A stretch of DNA of 5,356 bases from positions 1-5,356 of the forward strand of contig CAMDFE010000127.1 in assembly GCA_945897395.1 (NCBI GenBank). The letters are read 5' to 3'. Every line of letters begins with the position of its first letter. The first letter of the stretch is position 1. Positions 1 through 5,356 of the stretch are shown piece after piece. The notes below the pieces were generated by a model. That model was not told the origin of the DNA and ran no database searches. It saw only the letters and a program-made list of their open reading frames with translations. Both the position numbers and the translations under genes were made by a program. Source of the stretch: Chryseobacterium gleum. Lineage in GTDB: Bacteria; Bacteroidota; Bacteroidia; Flavobacteriales_D; Sanyastnellaceae.

Positions 1-1
1 G

Positions 2-196
2 TCACGGAAATCGCGCGGAGGAATTGGCTTTCACCTCGCATTGGCGATCATCATCGGTTTCATCTTTATTTTCATTTCTCGTATTACAGCAGTAAGTGCA
101 ATGAACTTAGGAGTGCCCAGCGAATTAGCGGTATGGTTACCTAATTTACTTTTCGGAATACTCGCATTTATACTGCACAAAAAAGCTCAGAAATAA
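2..196 (+). CDS. LptF/LptG (YjgP/YjgQ) family permease, C-terminal fragment
   Basis: This is the last 64 residues of a gene that enters from the left edge; the frame is open from base 2 to the TAA at 194-196. The fragment begins RKSRGGIGFHLALAI, has a membrane helix (about residues 11-28), a short loop with G-V-P, then the family-typical AVWLPNLLFG stretch starting a last helix, and ends in a basic tail (HKKAQK). This R-x-G-G-x-G-F-H plus P-x-x-A-V-W-x-P-N pattern is what I know from Bacteroidota LptF/LptG permeases. In the family, these proteins pair with the ATPase LptB in the inner membrane and extract lipopolysaccharide for export to the outer membrane. LptF and LptG cannot be told apart from this much sequence, so no symbol is given. 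The stop codon shares its last A with the start of the next gene. Confidence 0.85.
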   Translation, partial: SRKSRGGIGFHLALAIIIGFIFIFISRITAVSAMNLGVPSELAVWLPNLLFGILAFILHKKAQK

Positions 197-912
197 TGAC
201 AAAAAAAAGAATTTTAATCACCGGTGCAACCAGTGGAATTGGCGCGGCAACTTATGAATTGGCTATTAAAAATGGACATGCTGTTTTTATTGCAGGACGA
301 AATGAAGCCGTTTTAGCCGAAATGGCTTCAAAAAACGCGAACACTTTTTTCCTAAAGACAGACGTGACGAATGTTGAAGAAGTAGAGGCTATGACCAGCG
401 CTGCGGTTCTGCAGATGGGCGGAATTGATGTCTTATTGAATAACGCCGGATTAGGAATTTTCGATTTGTTGGAAGATGCGAAATTGGAAGATTGGCACAC
501 CATGGTAGATGTGAATATTAAAGGAGTGCTAAATGTTCTACACACTTGTCTTCCGCATTTGGTGGCCTCTACAGGACATATAATCAATCTCGGATCCTTA
601 GCTTCTCACTTTGTGTTTCCCAATTCTGGAGTCTATAGCGCAACGAAACATGCTGTTTTCGCGATTAGCGAGAGCATTCGTACTGAACTTGCAAAAAAAG
701 TTCGTGTAACCACGATTAGCCCTGGATCCGTTAACACTCCTTTTGTTGAACAGACGAAAAACGAAGCGTTACTTGCGCAATTCCGTCCAAGCTTCGCGGC
801 TGGAATGCCCGTTGAATGGGTTGCTCAGCAAATCATGAATGCGATTGAAGTTCCCGACGGGGTAAATGTGAGCGAAATAATCATGCGTCCGTTTCTTCCA
901 GAGAAAAAATAA
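196..912 (+). CDS. Classical short-chain dehydrogenase/reductase (SDR), likely NADP(H)-dependent
   Basis: A complete 238-residue cytoplasmic oxidoreductase of normal length for a classical SDR. Visible motifs: the Rossmann dinucleotide loop T9-G-A-T-S-G-I-G16; Arg35 at the end of strand beta2 (A-G-R-N), which in this family favours NADP(H) over NAD(H); D56 in the adenine-contacting position; N82-N-A-G85; and the catalytic tetrad N107, S134, Y147 and K151 (Y-S-A-T-K), with the usual 13-residue Ser-Tyr spacing. S175-P-G177 follows. There is no signal peptide or membrane helix. The C-terminus (SEIIMRPFLPEKK) and overall look resemble the YdfG-like group (3-hydroxy acid/serine dehydrogenases), but the substrate cannot be read from sequence. 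The start is ATG at 196, overlapping the TAA of the upstream permease by one base, which suggests translational coupling in one transcript. No Shine-Dalgarno is seen. Confidence 0.93.
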   Translation: MTKKRILITGATSGIGAATYELAIKNGHAVFIAGRNEAVLAEMASKNANTFFLKTDVTNVEEVEAMTSAAVLQMGGIDVLLNNAGLGIFDLLEDAKLEDWHTMVDVNIKGVLNVLHTCLPHLVASTGHIINLGSLASHFVFPNSGVYSATKHAVFAISESIRTELAKKVRVTTISPGSVNTPFVEQTKNEALLAQFRPSFAAGMPVEWVAQQIMNAIEVPDGVNVSEIIMRPFLPEKK

Positions 913-944
913 ACAATTTGTGAAATATTCTTAATAAGTTCTTT

Positions 945-975
945 TTCTCAAAGGCCTTAAATAGTCCTATTTTTG
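945..975 (+). promoter_or_regulatory. Bacteroidota-type promoter for the helicase gene
   Basis: TATTTTTG at 968-975 is an exact match to the TAnnTTTG -7 element of the Bacteroidota housekeeping sigma factor. The -33 element is weak: TTC at 945-947 (consensus TTG) with a 20-base spacer. Transcription would start around 980-985, about 25 bases before the ATG at 1007. The spacer contains the 8-bp palindrome AAGGCCTT (951-958), which may be chance. The assignment rests on motif match and position only. Confidence 0.55.
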
Positions 976-976
976 C

Positions 977-998
977 GCGTTGCCCAAAAAAGCAACGC
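977..998 (+). promoter_or_regulatory. Perfect 7-bp hairpin/dyad in the helicase leader
   Basis: GCGTTGC (977-983) and GCAACGC (992-998) are exact reverse complements, separated by the 8-base A-rich loop CCAAAAAA. The dyad begins one base after the -7 element and ends 8 bases before the ATG at 1007. It therefore sits on the predicted transcription start and 5' leader. It could be an operator for a repressor, or an RNA hairpin affecting mRNA stability or translation. It is not followed by a T-run, so it does not look like a terminator. The structure is directly visible; its role is inference. Confidence 0.5.
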
Positions 999-1006
999 TC
1001 GGATGT

Positions 1007-2524
1007 ATGGGTGAAGAACTAATAGAAAGAAAAAAGCTATACGACTATCAAGAAAAAGCCCTTGAGCGAATCTTTGCGCGTATTCATGAGTTTCCCACCA
1101 ATTACAATTTATGTTTTCAGCTTCCCACAGGCGGAGGGAAAACAGTTATTTTTTCTGAAATAGCTCGTCGATATATTCAGGAAACAGGAAAGAAAGTTCT
1201 CATTCTCACTCATCGAATTGAATTATTCAGTCAGACCAGCAATGTCCTGAATAATTTTTCAGTAAAGAATAAAATCATTGTCAGCAAAGTCAAGCAATTA
1301 CCCGATGAATCGGATTACGAATGCTTTGTTGCAATGGTTGAAACACTTCACAATCGTTTACGCGACGAAAAAATGGAATTCGCGAATTTAGGATTGGTTA
1401 TCATTGATGAAGCCCACTACAACTCATTTCGAAAACTATTCGGATGGTTTGAAGAACAGGTGATTCTCGGTGTCACGGCAACTCCTTTGAGCAGTAACAT
1501 TAAGCTTCCTCTAAAAGACAACTACCACGATTTAATCATTGGCGAAAGCATTGGCAATCTAGTAGGACGAGGATACCTTGCCAGAGCTACTACATACAGT
1601 TACGATGTCAGCTTGCATTCTTTGAAAGTTGGAATAACCGGAGACTATACCGTGAGCAGTTCCGAGAAGCTTTATGGAAATATGTATATGCAAGAAAAAC
1701 TGCTCTACGCCTATGAGCAAAAAGCAAAGGGAACAAAGACTCTAATCTTCAACAACGGTATTAACACATCGAAACAAGTTTTTCATTTGTTTCGTGAGCA
1801 AGGATATGAAATTCGACATTTAGATAACACACACAACGAACAAGAGCGCCGAGAAATTCTCGATTGGTTTAAAAACAAACCCGACGCCGTATTGTCATCT
1901 GTTTCGATTTTAACCACTGGTTTCGATGAACCATCTGTAGAAACAATCATTATCAATCGCGCAACCAAATCCCTGACGCTCTATCATCAAATGATTGGAC
2001 GTGGTTCGCGAATTTTCAAAGAGAAAAAAGAATTTACTGTTATTGATTTAGGAAATAACGCAAAGCGCTTTGGGCTTTGGGAGCAGTTCATTGATTGGTT
2101 CGACATCTTCGCACATCCGCACAACTACTTAGAGAGCATTGTGAGCGACGAACAGATGTCGCGTGAAATGAAATACGAAATGTCGCCTGAGATTCGCGAT
2201 ATGTTTGCGTTGTCTCCGGTGATCGACTTCGACATAAAAGAAGAGTATTTGCGCATTACGCGTTTCGGGGAAAAAGGAAAAAGCGTACTTGACAAAAGCA
2301 TGCAACAACATGCCACGATTATTCAAGAAAACGCACCAACGTTAGAAAGAGCTTTCGAACTGCTAAAAATTCTAGATCAAGATATAAAGAGCCGTATGAA
2401 GCAATACAGTTATTGCATTTCAAAAAGCACCGATAGTTATCTAGATTGGCTGAAGGAAGAGTACATTCGTAAACTTCGTCTGGACCTGGGAAATTTATAC
2501 AGCCCAGATGTAAATGAAGATTAA
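1007..2524 (+). CDS. Superfamily 2 DEAH-type helicase with uncharacterised C-terminal region
   Basis: A 505-residue ATP-dependent nucleic-acid helicase or translocase of the Ssl2/RecG-like SF2 group (COG1061-like). Numbered from the ATG at 1007: a Q-tip-like Y-x-Y-Q-E-K-A at 12-18; motif I PTGGGKT 40-46 (Walker A); motif Ia LILTHR about 65-70; motif II DEAH 134-137 (Walker B); motif III TAT 157-159; motif IV TLIFNNG 245-251; motif V TTGFDEPSV 303-311; and motif VI HQMIGRGSR 327-335 with the arginine finger. Both RecA lobes are thus intact. The last 160 or so residues (about 345-505) are hydrophilic, rich in charged helices, and match no domain I can name. I recall similar tails in other Bacteroidota helicases. 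An in-frame TTG at 980 would add nine residues, but it lies at the predicted transcription start and inside the hairpin, so ATG 1007 is preferred. No restriction, CRISPR or other defence partner adjoins it; a DNA repair or RNA role is equally possible. Confidence 0.9.
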   Translation: MGEELIERKKLYDYQEKALERIFARIHEFPTNYNLCFQLPTGGGKTVIFSEIARRYIQETGKKVLILTHRIELFSQTSNVLNNFSVKNKIIVSKVKQLPDESDYECFVAMVETLHNRLRDEKMEFANLGLVIIDEAHYNSFRKLFGWFEEQVILGVTATPLSSNIKLPLKDNYHDLIIGESIGNLVGRGYLARATTYSYDVSLHSLKVGITGDYTVSSSEKLYGNMYMQEKLLYAYEQKAKGTKTLIFNNGINTSKQVFHLFREQGYEIRHLDNTHNEQERREILDWFKNKPDAVLSSVSILTTGFDEPSVETIIINRATKSLTLYHQMIGRGSRIFKEKKEFTVIDLGNNAKRFGLWEQFIDWFDIFAHPHNYLESIVSDEQMSREMKYEMSPEIRDMFALSPVIDFDIKEEYLRITRFGEKGKSVLDKSMQQHATIIQENAPTLERAFELLKILDQDIKSRMKQYSYCISKSTDSYLDWLKEEYIRKLRLDLGNLYSPDVNED

Positions 2525-2560
2525 ACAATTCCATATTTTTCTTGTTTTTAAATAGACATT

Positions 2561-4111
2561 ATGAAATTTATCCTTCCACATAAAAACGATTTTTCTGCCT
2601 CGCTTGTAGTATTTCTTGTTGCACTCCCTTTGTGTCTTGGAATCGCGTGTGCTTCAGGACTTCCTGCGATTACAGGGGTTATCTCAGGAATATGCGGTGG
2701 TCTCCTCGTTGGTGCATTAAGCGGGTCGCAGCAAAGTGTTAGCGGACCAGCCGCCGGTCTATTGGTCGTCGTTACGACTGCTATATCTAGTTTAAACAAT
2801 GACTTTTCGTTATTCTTCACTGCTGTTTTACTAGCAGGGCTTATTCAAGTTGTTTTGGGAATATTGAAAACTGGTTTTTTGGGGGGATTTATTCCCACTT
2901 CAGTGATTAAAGGAATGATGGCAGCCATTGGCTTCATTTTAATATTTAAGCAAATCCCTCACCTTGTCGGATTCGACGGGGACTTTGAAGGGGACGAAAG
3001 TTTCTTTCAGCGAGATGGAAACAATACCATCACAGAACTTTTTCATGCGACCATTCACAGCGAAGCTGTTTTAATAGGACTAAGCTGTTTGATTTTATTA
3101 ATTATTCTCGATACACCCCGAATAAAAAAGTCAATAGTTTTAAAAATAGCCCCTCCATTCTTAGTCGTTGTTGTATTGGGTATATTCTTAAATCTGTACT
3201 CCTCTTTTTTTGGTATCACTGAGCAACTCGGAAATGAACACCTGATTCAGCTTCCTCCGTTAAGCACAGCTGCCGATTTATTCCTATGGAACAAATTCAG
3301 TTTGGATAGTTTGCTTAACTCTGCAGTTTGGATGCAGGCTTTCATTATTGCTATTGTTGCCAGCTTAGAAACCATATTAAATATTGAAGCCACTGACAAA
3401 TTCGACGAGGAGAAACGGATTACGCCTCCTAACCGAGAACTAGTTGCTCAAGGTATAGGCAATATATTCAGCGGTTTATTTGGTGGTCTGCCTGTAACAT
3501 CTGTCGTTGTGCGCAGCTCTTCGAATAGACTAGCGGGTGCTAAAACAAAATGGTCTGCAATTCTTCATGGATTTTGGTTGCTTTGTGCCATTCTTTTTTT
3601 AGGACAATACCTCAACCTAGTTCCTCTCTCGGCATTGGCTGCGATTCTCATATTTGTTGGGTACAAATTAACTAAGCCGTCTATTTTTCGAGATCTTTGG
3701 TCTGAGGGCATTTCTCAATTCCTTCCTTTTATTGCGACATTCCTAGCCATCTATTTTAGCGATATGCTCAAAGGTGTGCTAATTGGAATTGCATTCGGCA
3801 TGTTTTTCATTATTCGAACGAATTTCAAAAGTGCAATTCAAATTACAAAAGGCGACAACAACGATATACTTCTCCGCTTTCGGAAAGATGTTTCGTTCTT
3901 GAATAAACCATTATTGAAGAAAACATTTATGCGTATTCCTCCAAATAGTTATTTATTAATAGATGCCCGTAAATGTGAATTCATGGATCCGGATATTATT
4001 GAAATTATTCAAGATTTTGTCATAAGTTCGAAATCGAAAAACATTAGAATTGAACTCAATAAAAACAATTGGGGAGAATTGCCTCAAGTGTTAAAAACTC
4101 TAAAACTCTAA
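2561..4111 (+). CDS. SulP (SLC26-type) anion transporter with C-terminal STAS domain, probable bicarbonate transporter
   Basis: A complete 516-residue inner-membrane transporter. It opens with the SulP signature: D10-F-S-A-S, P23-L-C-L-G-I-A, then S61-G-P-A-A-G66 in the third helix, which lines the anion site in the family. Hydrophobic segments run from about 12 to 215 and 255 to 420, as expected for the 7+7 inverted-repeat fold. Between them, about 137-165 is polar and acidic. The region 268-330 holds S-L-E270-T-I-L-N274, N291-R-E-L-V-A-Q-G-I-G and L310-P-V-T-S. The tail (about 430-510) reads as a STAS domain, with Y-L-L-I-D468-A-R and F-M-D-P-D in place of the usual D-S-S-G loop. Family members carry sulfate, bicarbonate or dicarboxylates; the carbonic anhydrase gene 13 bases downstream, with no terminator between, favours bicarbonate (inference). 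The 36-base gap upstream has only a one-mismatch -7 box (TATTTTTC, 2534-2541), so it may also be read from the helicase promoter. Confidence 0.92.
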   Translation: MKFILPHKNDFSASLVVFLVALPLCLGIACASGLPAITGVISGICGGLLVGALSGSQQSVSGPAAGLLVVVTTAISSLNNDFSLFFTAVLLAGLIQVVLGILKTGFLGGFIPTSVIKGMMAAIGFILIFKQIPHLVGFDGDFEGDESFFQRDGNNTITELFHATIHSEAVLIGLSCLILLIILDTPRIKKSIVLKIAPPFLVVVVLGIFLNLYSSFFGITEQLGNEHLIQLPPLSTAADLFLWNKFSLDSLLNSAVWMQAFIIAIVASLETILNIEATDKFDEEKRITPPNRELVAQGIGNIFSGLFGGLPVTSVVVRSSSNRLAGAKTKWSAILHGFWLLCAILFLGQYLNLVPLSALAAILIFVGYKLTKPSIFRDLWSEGISQFLPFIATFLAIYFSDMLKGVLIGIAFGMFFIIRTNFKSAIQITKGDNNDILLRFRKDVSFLNKPLLKKTFMRIPPNSYLLIDARKCEFMDPDIIEIIQDFVISSKSKNIRIELNKNNWGELPQVLKTLKL

Positions 4112-4124
4112 ACCTTAAAAGTAC

Positions 4125-4757
4125 ATGCCAAACATTGACAAGCTTTTACTTGAGAACAAAGCATGGGCTCAAGAGAAACTGGAGGAAAATCCAGATTATT
4201 TCAAAAAACTCGCTGCCCTTCAAACTCCTGAATATTTATGGATCGGCTGTTCTGACAGCCGTGTGCCTGCCAATGAAGTAACAGGAACGGCTCCCGGAGA
4301 AATCTTCGTGCATAGAAATATTGCCAACATGGTGGTGCATACCGATATTAATTTATTGAGCGTTCTAACCTATGCAGTAGATGTTCTTGAAGTGAAGCAT
4401 ATCATTGTTTGTGGCCATTACGGATGCGGCGGTGTTAAAGCTGCAATGGGCAACAACTATTTACCATTGATTAACCACTGGCTTCGTAACATTAAAGATG
4501 TTTACAGAACGAATCGAGCGGAACTGCAATCTATTCAAGATGAAGAAAAACAATTCGACCGATTGGTTGAACTCAATGTGCTTGAGCAAGTTCATCACCT
4601 TGCTGAAACAAACATCGTTCAGGGTGCGTGGAAGAAGCGTGAAATGCCTTTGGTTCACGGTTGGGTGTATGGACTTAACAATGGCATAATAAAGCCTCTT
4701 GTTACGATTGGACCCGAAAGCGAAATGGATCCGTTGTACAAGTACACCAATCTATAA
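4125..4757 (+). CDS. can: Beta-class carbonic anhydrase (E. coli Can-like, type II)
   Basis: A complete 210-residue cytoplasmic zinc enzyme that interconverts CO2 and bicarbonate. Zinc ligands are C42, H98 and C101; the D44-R46 catalytic dyad sits in the C-S-D-S-R motif (42-46), and H-Y-G-C-G-G is at 98-103. Flanking family motifs F61-V-H-R-N-I-A-N and C97-G-H are present. W39, G41 and Y182 (H-G-W-V-Y) match the residues that form the non-catalytic bicarbonate pocket in E. coli Can and Haemophilus HICA, so an allosteric, pH- and bicarbonate-regulated enzyme is expected. Length and order match E. coli Can closely (about 220 residues), with no signal peptide. It starts 13 bases after the SulP stop codon and is almost certainly co-transcribed with it, coupling HCO3- import to CO2/HCO3- balance. 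No Shine-Dalgarno is visible. Its last 6 bases overlap the 3' end of the opposite-strand tsaD. Confidence 0.96.
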   Translation: MPNIDKLLLENKAWAQEKLEENPDYFKKLAALQTPEYLWIGCSDSRVPANEVTGTAPGEIFVHRNIANMVVHTDINLLSVLTYAVDVLEVKHIIVCGHYGCGGVKAAMGNNYLPLINHWLRNIKDVYRTNRAELQSIQDEEKQFDRLVELNVLEQVHHLAETNIVQGAWKKREMPLVHGWVYGLNNGIIKPLVTIGPESEMDPLYKYTNL

Positions 4758-5356
4758 CGGAAAACGACTGAGCGGCACCATTTTCAGATCTGAAACTTGA
4801 TTTTCAAGAAGTGAAAAATGTGCAGCTACCCCTATCATTGCAGCATTATCTGTGCAATATTTAAACGGAGGAATGAAGACTTCAACTTCATTTTTTCTTC
4901 CATATTCAACAAGTTGCTTCCGCAATTCACTGTTCGCTGCAACACCTCCACAAATAGCTATTTGAGTAACCTGTGTTGAAGTCAATCCTCTTTGAATTTG
5001 TCGAAGCAAATACGTGACTATGGTATGTTGAAACGATGCACACAAATTCGCTCTATCTTCTTCAATGAAATTCTGATTTAACTTCTGACTATCGCGCAAG
5101 AAATACAACAATGAAGTTTTCAATCCAGAAAAACTAAAATTCAATCCTTCTACTTTCGGTATTGGGAAAGTGAATTTTTTCGCGTCTCCATTCTGCGACA
5201 TTTTATCAAGCAAAGGACCGCCTGGATAATCTAACCCCAAAACCTTCGCAGCCTTATCAAACGCCTCACCTGCGGCATCGTCAATGGTTTCACCAATGAC
5301 ATCCATTTGAATGGGTGAATGAACCAAGACTAACTGCGTATGTCCACCACTAACTG
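4752..5356 (-). CDS. tsaD: TsaD, tRNA N6-adenosine threonylcarbamoyltransferase, C-terminal part
   Basis: This reverse-strand gene enters from the right edge; the frame is open from base 5354 down to the TAG at 4754-4752, giving 200 residues of a protein usually about 335-340 long. The visible part starts V-S-G-G-H-T-Q-L-V, the conserved strand and loop of TsaD/Kae1/Gcp, followed by G-E-T-I-D-D-A-A-G-E-A-F-D-K-A and Y-P-G-G-P. Later come F-S-G-L-K-T, C-G-G-V-A-A-N-S-x-L-R and C-T-D-N-A-A-M-I-G. The Asp of C-T-D-N (codon 4848-4850) is the C-terminal metal ligand of the family; the two N-terminal His ligands lie outside the window. TsaD works in the cytoplasm with TsaB/TsaE and TsaC-made threonylcarbamoyl-AMP to form t6A at position 37 of tRNAs reading ANN codons, and is normally essential. 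A TTG at 5327 is internal, not the start. It is convergent with the carbonic anhydrase gene and unrelated to it in function. Confidence 0.96.
   Translation of the reverse strand, partial: VSGGHTQLVLVHSPIQMDVIGETIDDAAGEAFDKAAKVLGLDYPGGPLLDKMSQNGDAKKFTFPIPKVEGLNFSFSGLKTSLLYFLRDSQKLNQNFIEEDRANLCASFQHTIVTYLLRQIQRGLTSTQVTQIAICGGVAANSELRKQLVEYGRKNEVEVFIPPFKYCTDNAAMIGVAAHFSLLENQVSDLKMVPLSRFPL

Noticed and set aside
901..949. 8-bp inverted repeat GAGAAAAA/TTTTTCTC around the SDR stop, as a possible terminator
   Set aside because: The loop is 33 bases and the stem is A/T-rich with no following T-run on the + strand. It is too weak to call; homopurine/homopyrimidine runs make it likely by chance.
1007..2524. 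Helicase as part of a restriction, CRISPR or other defence system
   Set aside because: Neighbours are a housekeeping SDR and a SulP/carbonic anhydrase pair. No nuclease, methylase, toxin or repeat array is present, and there are no mobility genes or composition breaks by eye.
2534..2541. TATTTTTC as a separate promoter for the SulP gene
   Set aside because: One mismatch to TAnnTTTG in a very T-rich gap, and no -33 TTG at a suitable distance. Possible but not supportable as a feature.
2523..2549. AAACAA/TTGTTT followed by T's after the helicase stop, as an intrinsic terminator
   Set aside because: The stem is only six A/T-rich pairs with a 13-base loop and would not be stable. The downstream gene starts 11 bases later.
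4091..4120. Short repeated CTCTAAAA units near the SulP end, as a tandem repeat
   Set aside because: Only two imperfect copies, explained by the Leu/Lys/Thr codons of the protein tail.
4069..4281. Overlapping 70-codon + strand frame at the SulP/carbonic anhydrase junction
   Set aside because: It spans the end of one well-supported gene and the start of another in a different frame, with no recognisable protein content; a shadow frame.
4752..5327. Complete small gene starting at the TTG at 5327 on the reverse strand
   Set aside because: The frame continues upstream to the window edge through the conserved V-S-G-G-H-T-Q-L-V segment of TsaD, so this is an internal codon of a partial gene.

Overview
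The window looks like an ordinary chromosomal segment of a Bacteroidota bacterium, probably Flavobacteriales. The reasons are moderately AT-rich DNA, genes without recognisable Shine-Dalgarno sequences, a perfect TAnnTTTG (-7 type) promoter element at 968-975, and protein sequences of Bacteroidota character. The genus cannot be fixed from the sequence alone. Coding density is very high, and no stretch over 70 bases lacks a gene. I see no tRNA, rRNA, CRISPR array, insertion sequence, phage gene or attachment site.

Layout from left to right: (a) the last 64 codons of an LptF/LptG-type permease (2-196, +), the inner-membrane part of the lipopolysaccharide export machine. Its stop codon overlaps by one base the start of (b) a classical short-chain dehydrogenase/reductase (196-912, +). 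(c) A 94-base gap holds a TAnnTTTG promoter and a perfect 7-bp hairpin or dyad (977-998), just before (d) a superfamily 2 DEAH-type helicase (1007-2524, +) with an uncharacterised C-terminal region of about 160 residues. (e) After 36 bases comes a SulP-family anion transporter with a C-terminal STAS domain (2561-4111, +). It is followed 13 bases later by (f) a beta-class carbonic anhydrase of the E. coli Can type (4125-4757, +). (g) On the opposite strand, overlapping the carbonic anhydrase tail-to-tail by 6 bases, is the C-terminal part of TsaD (4752-5356, -), the tRNA t6A37 synthesis enzyme. It runs off the right edge.

The clearest functional unit is the SulP-carbonic anhydrase pair. It most likely forms a bicarbonate uptake and interconversion module that supplies HCO3-/CO2 for carboxylases and pH balance. 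In the transporter, the acidic residue aligned from memory with the Na+ site of cyanobacterial BicA is Glu (E270), with Asn (N274) where BicA has Thr. This hints at H+ coupling or another non-BicA mechanism. The carbonic anhydrase keeps the Trp/Gly/Tyr set of the allosteric bicarbonate-inhibited type II enzymes. The remaining genes are housekeeping or lineage-typical.

I did not find a convincing undescribed multi-gene system. The items most worth a second look are the hairpin in the helicase leader, the helicase C-terminal region, the ion-site substitutions in the SulP protein, and the convergent stop overlap without an intervening terminator.
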